The notes beneath the pieces are model-generated. The model saw only the letters and a program-made list of their open reading frames with translations, was not told the origin of the DNA and made no database searches. A DNA stretch of 64,000 bases from JAVBQG01 sp031549185. GTDB taxonomy: Bacteria > Synergistota > Synergistia > Synergistales > Synergistaceae. The DNA is taken from positions 10,206-74,205 of the forward strand of contig JAVBQG010000058.1 in the NCBI GenBank assembly GCA_031549185.1. Reading direction: 5' to 3'. Below are positions 58,385-64,000 of the stretch, one piece after another (position 1 is the first letter of the stretch; every line of letters begins with the position of its first letter). Made by a program: the position numbers and the translations under genes.

Positions 58385-58654
58385 ATGGAAATTCGCGTTC
58401 TCTCCGGCGAGGAGGAGAATTCTCTCACGCCGGACGCCATACGGCTCGTCTACAAATATATAGCGGATCGCAAGATCATGAACGAGATTCTGGAACAGGC
58501 TCTCCTGCAGGCGGTCATTTTCGCCGAGGCGAGCCATCGACGCATGGACGCGGCGACATTCGAGCACCTGCTCGAAAAAATATCCGAGTACGAAGGGCTG
58601 CCTCTCTTCGAGGGCCATCGCGACGGCGAGGACGGCACCTGTCGATACTGTTGA
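58385..58654 (+). CDS. Small conserved-position protein between dprA and topA
   Basis: 89 aa with AGGGGG 6 bp before the ATG. Helical (IRLVYKYIADRKIMNEILEQALLQAVIFAEAS, TFEHLLEKISEYEG), with a CRYC end. In enterobacteria the dprA-topA interval holds smg (DUF494, about 157 aa). This protein is shorter and no clear similarity can be claimed. It overlaps the topA reading region by 3 bp. The 150 bp upstream hold an 8-bp hairpin (ATTTCTCC/GGAGAAAT, 58290-58317) and no gene. Confidence 0.6.
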   Translation: MEIRVLSGEEENSLTPDAIRLVYKYIADRKIMNEILEQALLQAVIFAEASHRRMDAATFEHLLEKISEYEGLPLFEGHRDGEDGTCRYC

Positions 58655-58668
58655 AGGGGGCAGTTCAG

Positions 58669-60960
58669 TTGGCGAAAGCGAAAACTGCCGATGTAGAGGA
58701 AAAGGCAAAAGAGGAAAAGAAAGAGAAAAAAACGAGGGCGACGAGTGCCTCGAAGCCGAAGAAGACGGCGGCGAAGGCCGAATCCAAGGCCGCGACCAAG
58801 TCCACGAAAGCGACGAAGACGGCAAAAAAGCCGGCAAAGACCGCCAAGACGACGAAGGCCGCCTCGGCTAAAACGGAAAAGGACGCTGCCGCGAGGGCGT
58901 CGGCGGGCAAGACGCTCGTCATCGTCGAGTCGCCCGCCAAGGCGAAGACGCTCGAAAAAATCCTCGGGCGCGGATACCACGTCGAGGCCAGCATCGGGCA
59001 TGTGCGCGACCTCCCGAAGGCGCGCATCGCCGTCGACGTCGAACACGACTTCACGCCCGAATACATCAACGTGCGCGGCAAGGCCGCGTTGATCAAATCC
59101 CTCCAGAGCGCGTCGGCCGCAAGCGCCAAGACGCTGCTCGCCTCCGACCCCGACCGCGAGGGCGAGGCCATCGCCTGGCACTTGGCGACGCTGCTCGGCA
59201 TCGACCCCGCCTCCGACTGCCGCATCCGCATGCAGGAGATCACAGAGCAGGGCGTAAAGGGCGCCGTCTTCTCCCCCGACCACATCGACATGGACCTGGT
59301 CGACGCGCAGCAGTCGCGTCGCATTCTCGACCGGCTCGTCGGCTACAACCTGAGCCCGCTGCTCTGGTACAAGGTGCAGAGGGGCCTCTCGGCCGGGCGC
59401 GTGCAGTCGGTCGCGCTGCGGATCATCTGTGAGCGCGAGGCGGAGATCGAGGCCTTCGTGCCCGAGGAGTACTGGTTGCTCGACGTCGAGGCCGAGGCCT
59501 CGGGCGGGCGGAAGTACACCCTCCGCGTGGACCGGAAGAACAAGAAGAACTTCGTGCCCGAGAACGCGGAACAATCGATCGAAGCCGAGAATACGATCCG
59601 CGGCAACCCCATCAGGGTAGAAAGCTTCAAAGTGAAGGAGACCAAGCGCCCGCCGCTGCCGCCCTTCAAGACGAGCGTGCTGCAGCAGGAGGCGTCGCGC
59701 CGCCTCGGCTTTTCGCCCCGGCGCACCATGCGCATCGCGCAATCGCTCTACGAGGGCGTGGAGATTCCCGGCAGGGGTCCCGTCGGTCTCATCACCTACA
59801 TGCGCACGGACAGCCTGCGGCTGGCGCCGGAGGCGCTCGACTCGTCGCGGCGCTACATCGAACAGCGGATCGGGGAGGAGTACCTGCCCGAGAAGCCGAA
59901 CTTCTATACCCCCAAGGGCAAGGCGCAGGACGCGCACGAGGCCATTCGCGCGACCGACCCGTTCCTGACGCCGGAGATGCTCAAGCCGCACCTGCGCCCC
60001 GAGCAGTTCCGCCTCTACGAGCTGATCTGGAATCGCTTTATCGCAAGCCAGATGGCCCCCGCGAGAGTCGCGCGCACCACCATCGAGGCGACGTGCGCGG
60101 AGTACGGTATGAAACAGGCGGGCATCGTCGTCCTCTTCCCCGGATGGGGCAAGGTCTGGCCGCTCGGTGTGAAGGATGTCGCCATTCCGCCGGCCGAGGC
60201 AGGGGAGGAGCTGGCGTTCCTCGACATCAAGCGCGAACAGAAGTTCACCCAGCCGCCGGCTCGCTATACGGACGCGGGTCTGGTCAAGGTGCTCGAGGAG
60301 AAGGGCATCGGCCGCCCGTCTACCTACGCGTCGATCATCGAGACGCTGGCCGACCGCGGCTACGTGGACCGCGACGAAGAGGATAAAAAACTCGTTCCGA
60401 CGAAGCTCGGGCGCGTGGTCAACACGTTCCTCGTTCTCTACTTCCCCGGCCTGATCAATACGCAGTTTACCGCCTCTATGGAGAGCGAACTCGACGCCGT
60501 CGAGTCCGGCGAGGAGAAGTGGATCGACGTCGTCCGCCGCTTCTGGGACGAGTTCAAGCCGACGCTCGATCAGGTCTCGGCCACGGCGGAGCGGATGCAG
60601 GTCGCGCCGACCGAGATCGGCGAGGACTGTCCCGAGTGCGGGCGGCCTCTGGTCATCAAGCGGGGACGTTTCGGAGAGTTCATCGCCTGCCCTGGCTATC
60701 CCGCGTGCAAATACACGCGGCGTATCGTCAAGACGACGGGCATCAAGTGCCCCAAATGCGAAGAGGGCGAGTTGATCCGCCGCAAGGCCGGCAAGGGCAA
60801 GACCAAGGGCCGCTTTTTCTACGGCTGCAGCCGCTACCCCGACTGCGACTTCGTGAGCTGGAAAAAACCGAACGTCAAGACCCCGAAGAGCGGCAAAGGC
60901 GAGACCGAACCGGAGGTCGCGGATCTCTCCGAGGACGGGGAGGGCATGGATGACATGTAA
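58669..60960 (+). CDS. topA: DNA topoisomerase I with histone H1-like N-terminal tail
   Basis: 763 aa from the TTG at 58669 (AAGGGGG 9 bp upstream; an earlier TTG at 58651 is possible). The Toprim domain starts at about residue 82 (KTLVIVESPAKAKTLEKILG, later SDPDREGEAIAWHL). The active-site tyrosine lies in GLITYMRTDSLR. Two Cys4 zinc domains (CPECGRPLVIKRGRFGEFIACPGYPACKY and CPKCEEGELIRR ... FFYGCSRYPDCDF) close the protein. The first 80 residues are almost only Lys, Ala, Thr, Glu and Ser, like histone H1 tails. Such tails on TopA are usually C-terminal. It overlaps trmFO. Confidence 0.95.
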   Translation: MAKAKTADVEEKAKEEKKEKKTRATSASKPKKTAAKAESKAATKSTKATKTAKKPAKTAKTTKAASAKTEKDAAARASAGKTLVIVESPAKAKTLEKILGRGYHVEASIGHVRDLPKARIAVDVEHDFTPEYINVRGKAALIKSLQSASAASAKTLLASDPDREGEAIAWHLATLLGIDPASDCRIRMQEITEQGVKGAVFSPDHIDMDLVDAQQSRRILDRLVGYNLSPLLWYKVQRGLSAGRVQSVALRIICEREAEIEAFVPEEYWLLDVEAEASGGRKYTLRVDRKNKKNFVPENAEQSIEAENTIRGNPIRVESFKVKETKRPPLPPFKTSVLQQEASRRLGFSPRRTMRIAQSLYEGVEIPGRGPVGLITYMRTDSLRLAPEALDSSRRYIEQRIGEEYLPEKPNFYTPKGKAQDAHEAIRATDPFLTPEMLKPHLRPEQFRLYELIWNRFIASQMAPARVARTTIEATCAEYGMKQAGIVVLFPGWGKVWPLGVKDVAIPPAEAGEELAFLDIKREQKFTQPPARYTDAGLVKVLEEKGIGRPSTYASIIETLADRGYVDRDEEDKKLVPTKLGRVVNTFLVLYFPGLINTQFTASMESELDAVESGEEKWIDVVRRFWDEFKPTLDQVSATAERMQVAPTEIGEDCPECGRPLVIKRGRFGEFIACPGYPACKYTRRIVKTTGIKCPKCEEGELIRRKAGKGKTKGRFFYGCSRYPDCDFVSWKKPNVKTPKSGKGETEPEVADLSEDGEGMDDM

Positions 60961-62341
60961 AGCTCCCCACGTCACGGTGGTCGGGGGCGGGCTCGCCGGG
61001 GTGGAGGCCGCCTGGCAGCTTGCGATTCGCGGTTTTCAGGTCGACCTGTACGAAATGCGCCCCCTGCGTTCGTCTCCCGCGCACGCGACGAACGACCTCG
61101 CGGAGCTCGTCTGCAGCAACTCGCTCGGCGCCGACCAGCCGACCAGCCCCGCCGGTATCTTGAAGGAGGAGTTGCGGCGGCTGGACAGCCTGATCGTCCG
61201 CTGCGCGGAGAATACGCGGGTCCCCGCCGGCAGAGCGCTCGCGGTGGATCGCGAGGGTTTCGCGAAGCTCGTCACGATGGAAATCTCCTCCCACCCCAAC
61301 ATCCGATTGATTCGAGAAGAGATGAAGACGATACCCGACGGCCCCTGTATCCTGGCGACGGGGCCGCTGATGTCCGGCGCCGTCGCGGACGCGATCCGCG
61401 ACATGGTGGGCGAGGAGTATCTCTCGTTCTTCGACGCGGCCGCCCCGATCGTGACGCTGGAGAGCGTGAACGAGGCGTCGAGCTTCCGCGCGAGCCGCTA
61501 CGGTCAGGGGGACGACTACGTCAACTGCCCGCTCGACCGGCAGGAGTACGAGGCTTTCCAGAGGGCGCTCGCCGCGGCCGAGCGCGTGCCGCTCCACGAG
61601 GTCGATTTTCGGGGGGAGACGCCGCGTGAGGGAGAAAAAACAGGAAAGAAACAAAGATATTTCGAGGGCTGCCTGCCCGTCGAGGTAATGGCCGAGCGCG
61701 GCCTCGACACGCTGCGCTTCGGGCCGATGCGCCCGGTCGGCCTGACGGACCCGCGCACGGGGCGCGAGCCGTACGCGCTGGTGCAGCTGCGGCGAGACAA
61801 CGTGGAGGGGACGCTGTACAATCTGGTCGGCTTTCAGACGAACTTGCGCTGGGGGGAGCAGGAGCGCGTCTTCCGCCTGATCCCGGCGCTTGCGAACGCG
61901 GAATTCGTCCGCAAGGGCGTCATGCACCGCAACACGTTCGTCTGTGCGCCGCGCGTGCTGGATCCCCTCCTGCGCCCGAAGCGGGACGGGCGGACGGTGC
62001 GCCGCGATCTGTTCCTCGCCGGACAGATCACGGGCGTCGAGGGGTACGTCGAGAGCACCGCCTCCGGGCTCGTCGCGGCGCTCCACATGGCCGCCGTTCT
62101 GAGCGGGCGCACGGAGGAGACCATGCCCGCGTGGCCTCGCGAGACGGCCATCGGTTCGCTGTTGCACTACCTCGCCACCGCGGAGCCGGGCTCCTTTCAA
62201 CCGATGAACGTCAACCTCGGCATCTTCCCACCATTGCCGCCACAGCCCGGAAAGAAGAAAAAGATCGCCAAACAGGAGCGCTCGCTGCTCTTTGCGGAGC
62301 GTTCTCGCGAGGCGCTGGAGGCCTTTCTGGCGAACCAGTAG
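60950..62341 (+). CDS. trmFO: Methylenetetrahydrofolate-tRNA-(uracil-5-)-methyltransferase TrmFO
   Basis: 463 aa, overlapping topA by 11 bp. FAD-binding VTVVGGGLAGVEAAWQLA, then VDLYEMRPLRSSPAHATNDLAELVCSNSLGAD, ILKEELRRLDSLI, FEGCLPVEVMAERGLDTLRFGPMRPVGL, DNVEGTLYNLVGFQTNLRWGEQ and FLAGQITGVEGYVESTASGLVAA, all family-typical. It makes m5U54 in tRNA with folate and FAD. The topA-trmFO pair is a conserved block in Firmicutes-like and related bacteria. Confidence 0.96.
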   Translation: MTCKAPHVTVVGGGLAGVEAAWQLAIRGFQVDLYEMRPLRSSPAHATNDLAELVCSNSLGADQPTSPAGILKEELRRLDSLIVRCAENTRVPAGRALAVDREGFAKLVTMEISSHPNIRLIREEMKTIPDGPCILATGPLMSGAVADAIRDMVGEEYLSFFDAAAPIVTLESVNEASSFRASRYGQGDDYVNCPLDRQEYEAFQRALAAAERVPLHEVDFRGETPREGEKTGKKQRYFEGCLPVEVMAERGLDTLRFGPMRPVGLTDPRTGREPYALVQLRRDNVEGTLYNLVGFQTNLRWGEQERVFRLIPALANAEFVRKGVMHRNTFVCAPRVLDPLLRPKRDGRTVRRDLFLAGQITGVEGYVESTASGLVAALHMAAVLSGRTEETMPAWPRETAIGSLLHYLATAEPGSFQPMNVNLGIFPPLPPQPGKKKKIAKQERSLLFAERSREALEAFLANQ

Positions 62342-62413
62342 GGGCGACCTGCGTTCGCCCGCCCGTCGCGAGAAAATCACGTTTCTTGGCGGGCGAACGC
62401 AGTTCGCCCCTAC
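62338..62413. repeat. 26-bp inverted repeat, bidirectional terminator-like element
   Basis: Left arm 62338-62363 (begins GTAGGGGCGAC, ends CGCCCGCC) and right arm 62388-62413 (GGCGGGCGAACG ... CGCCCCTAC) match with one mismatch around a 24-bp centre. The TAG stop codons of trmFO and of the convergent gene lie at symmetric places in the two arms. It probably ends transcription from both sides and may be a mobile palindromic repeat. Confidence 0.8.
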
Positions 62414-63612
62414 GAACCGTTTGCCTCCATCGGCTGAGAGACTCCCAACTCCGGCGTGATGTCGGGGTTCTTGCGATACAGGTCCACCCGCATGTACTCC
62501 AGAATTTTCTCGTAACCGGGCAGATCCATGCCCCCGGTGAAGCTGGCGATCGCCTCGAGAAGCTGGGCTTTCGCCAGTTTGGGACATTCGATCGGCGTGA
62601 CCTTCCGCAAACTCGCGTGCACACGCGAGACAACGATCTTGGCCCCGCTCAGAGGGGTATCCGGCATGTAGATCAACACCTCGTCGTCGCCGACGCGATA
62701 GGCCGAGTCGCACACGCGGATGCTCTCGAGCGCCATCCTGCCGAACGCTACGTAGGCGAGTTTTTTTTCGTCTTCCTCCACCGCCTCCGTCGCCTTGTGA
62801 AAGGAGAGCTTGAAGAGCGCCACCGACATCCTGCGCTTGCCCCGAACGACGGATTCGATGTCCGAGCGCGCCTTGTAGCGCATGAAGCTTCCGGCGTAGA
62901 GGCCGGTGGACGGGTCGATGGCGTCGAAGACGTCGAAGTGCGGCGCCTGTCCGGGTTTTTCGGCGGGGGAGAAGGTGACGAGCGCCTGTTTCCCCTTCGC
63001 GGTGCGGCGCACCGCCCACTCGCTCCCGTTGTATTTCATACCCTCCCCCGCGGCGGAGGAGAGCATGAGCGACTCCAGCGTCGCGCCCTCCACTTTGGCC
63101 TTCTCCTGTTTGACCATGGAGGCGAAGGGGAGGTTGGCGGCGATGATGCGCTCCTGTTTTTTCTCGTCCTTTTCGAGGAATACGCAAGGGAAGGGGAGCG
63201 AATCCAGTATCTTTCTGACGTCCGAGACGTCGACGCCCTGCGAGACGATACTCTCGGTCGTCCTGGCGAAGAGGACGTCGGTCGCTGGCGCGGCCAGGGT
63301 GATGACCCGCAACATGCCGGCGAAGATGAGGAGAAAGCCGAACCAGCTGAAGAGGTCGGGGGCCTGGAGAATTCCCGCGAGGTATATGAACAGGACGCCG
63401 TTGGCGACCGCAGAAGCGGCCGAGGCCGCTCCGATATTGTTTTTTCTGCACAATAGCCCGTATACGAGGGCGAGCGTCAGGTATACGTACGCGATGAAGA
63501 TGTTGAAGTGCGTCGGATAGACGGACATGTTCAGTCCCTTGCCGCAGAGGAAGACGAATCCCGTGATGGGCAGCAGAAGGAGAATCGGCGACATCAAAAT
63601 TTTTTTATACAT
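62410..63612 (-). CDS. Membrane protein with PAS-like and degenerate GGDEF domain
   Basis: 400 aa from the ATG at 63612 (GGAG 9 bp upstream; ATG at 63621 possible). Four hydrophobic segments in residues 1-110 (ILLLLPITGFVFLCG, FIAYVYLTLALVYGLL, AVANGVLFIYLAGIL, FGFLLIFAGMLRVI). A PAS-like region covers about 125-220. The GGDEF-like domain starts DPSTGLYAGSFMRY. The active-site loop reads RVGDDEV instead of RxGGDEF, so cyclase activity is unlikely without other evidence. It may bind c-di-GMP-related ligands or act as a sensor. It converges on trmFO. Confidence 0.75.
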   Translation of the reverse strand: MYKKILMSPILLLLPITGFVFLCGKGLNMSVYPTHFNIFIAYVYLTLALVYGLLCRKNNIGAASAASAVANGVLFIYLAGILQAPDLFSWFGFLLIFAGMLRVITLAAPATDVLFARTTESIVSQGVDVSDVRKILDSLPFPCVFLEKDEKKQERIIAANLPFASMVKQEKAKVEGATLESLMLSSAAGEGMKYNGSEWAVRRTAKGKQALVTFSPAEKPGQAPHFDVFDAIDPSTGLYAGSFMRYKARSDIESVVRGKRRMSVALFKLSFHKATEAVEEDEKKLAYVAFGRMALESIRVCDSAYRVGDDEVLIYMPDTPLSGAKIVVSRVHASLRKVTPIECPKLAKAQLLEAIASFTGGMDLPGYEKILEYMRVDLYRKNPDITPELGVSQPMEANGS

Positions 63613-63636
63613 GTTTCGCATCTCCGCTTCCAGGGG

Positions 63637-63663
63637 CGAAACCGAAGGAGCCCTTCGGTTTCG
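63637..63663. promoter_or_regulatory. Perfect 12-bp hairpin in the leader of the GGDEF-like gene
   Basis: CGAAACCGAAGG, loop AGC, CCTTCGGTTTCG. On the minus strand it lies 24 bp upstream of the gene's start, just before its ribosome site. On the plus strand it is followed by a T-rich run. It may be an IS end terminator or a 5'-UTR control element. Confidence 0.5.
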
Positions 63664-63708
63664 TTTGCAAATTTTTATCCTCGGTGCTGAGTGACTGACA
63701 CAAATTCA

Positions 63709-64000
63709 TCAAGTTAAATCATAACAGTGGTAGATGTTTTCAAAGAGACACATCGGCTCCTTGTTATGGAGTCTTCTTAAGGCTTCTTTCCGTGTCGGCG
63801 CCACCGGCAGAGAATCGTCGAGCGCACTCGACAACCGTAGCGTGCAGGAAATCTTGGCAATCGTTGCGCAGAGTGCCTTCCATATCCAGCGCAGGCCGAT
63901 CTGCAAATAGCTGAGGCCACGATTCCAGTGCGTGTCTATTTCCGTGCGATGGCCTTCTTCGACGACAATCAACCCCTCGCTCACCGCAATGATGGTTGCC
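63709..64000 (-). mobile_element. Transposase C-terminus (IS4-like), cut by the window edge
   Basis: At least 96 residues open to the right edge. The sequence ATIIAVSEGLIVVEEGHRTEIDTHWNRGLSYLQIGLRWIWKAL resembles C-termini of IS4/IS1634-type DDE transposases (Glu of the DDE triad expected just upstream or near GHRTEID; 'R..SYlQiGlrwi'). The reading frame continues past position 64000. The right end of the element is between 63664 and 63709. The whole IS and its copy number are not visible. Confidence 0.65.

Noticed and set aside
18953..63708. tRNA genes as integration target or phage cargo
   Set aside because: No cloverleaf-type sequence was noticed by eye, although a dedicated scan was not possible.

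Overview
The window is almost entirely a temperate, contractile-tailed (myovirus-type) prophage, followed by about 7.6 kb of host chromosome. The host is a diderm bacterium with high-GC codon usage. Overlapping spanin-like genes and an outer-membrane-like lysis protein imply an outer membrane. Firmicutes-like replication genes (DUF2800, DUF2815, VapE, VRR-NUC, SNF2) together with a dprA-topA-trmFO chromosomal block suggest Synergistota, with Negativicutes as the alternative. This assignment is inference. No rRNA, tRNA or CRISPR array was recognised.

Layout. (1) 43-6826, minus strand: the genes read with the CI-like repressor and so probably on in the lysogen. They are a PH/SHOCT protein, small secreted proteins, two DUF3467-like paralogues, a BECR-type toxin with a DUF2283 antitoxin, an ImmA-like protein, a class III cyclase-like protein and a secreted ComEC-like beta-lactamase-fold protein. 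(2) 6827-10103: two successive divergent switches. The first is CI/Cro with three operator-like sites. The second is an XRE-SEFIR fusion facing a small XRE protein across two matched palindromes; it is the best candidate for an undescribed system. (3) 10305-22330: small early genes, then recombination and replication (DUF2800, DUF2815, PolA, HNH endonuclease, VapE, an iteron-like putative origin, VRR-NUC, SNF2 helicase, a clamp-like protein, nucleotide hydrolase). (4) 22468-23285: a late-regulator-like gene, a 23-bp tandem repeat array and a terminator. (5) 23310-35883: terminase, portal, a MuF-type minor head protein with a C-terminal zincin domain and adjacent immunity-like gene, protease, scaffold, capsid, connectors and sheath. 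(6) 35899-52130: tube, a frameshifted tail chaperone, tape measure, baseplate hub, spike, PAAR tip, wedge and fibres. (7) 52195-56375: a membrane protein with HEGGH, a DUF6765 protein, a two-domain endolysin, holin candidates, spanin-like overlapping genes and a final terminator.

At about 56.49 kb the phage ends inside comM: only the 3' half of the gene (from Walker B onward) follows, then dprA, a small gene, topA and trmFO. Convergent to these is a membrane protein with a degenerate GGDEF domain. The right edge is the end of an IS transposase. The left attachment site, the 5' half of comM and an integrase are not in the window and should lie to its left.

The prophage therefore appears to break a competence gene directly upstream of another competence gene (dprA), while carrying several toxin or defence-like genes expressed or poised in the lysogen.
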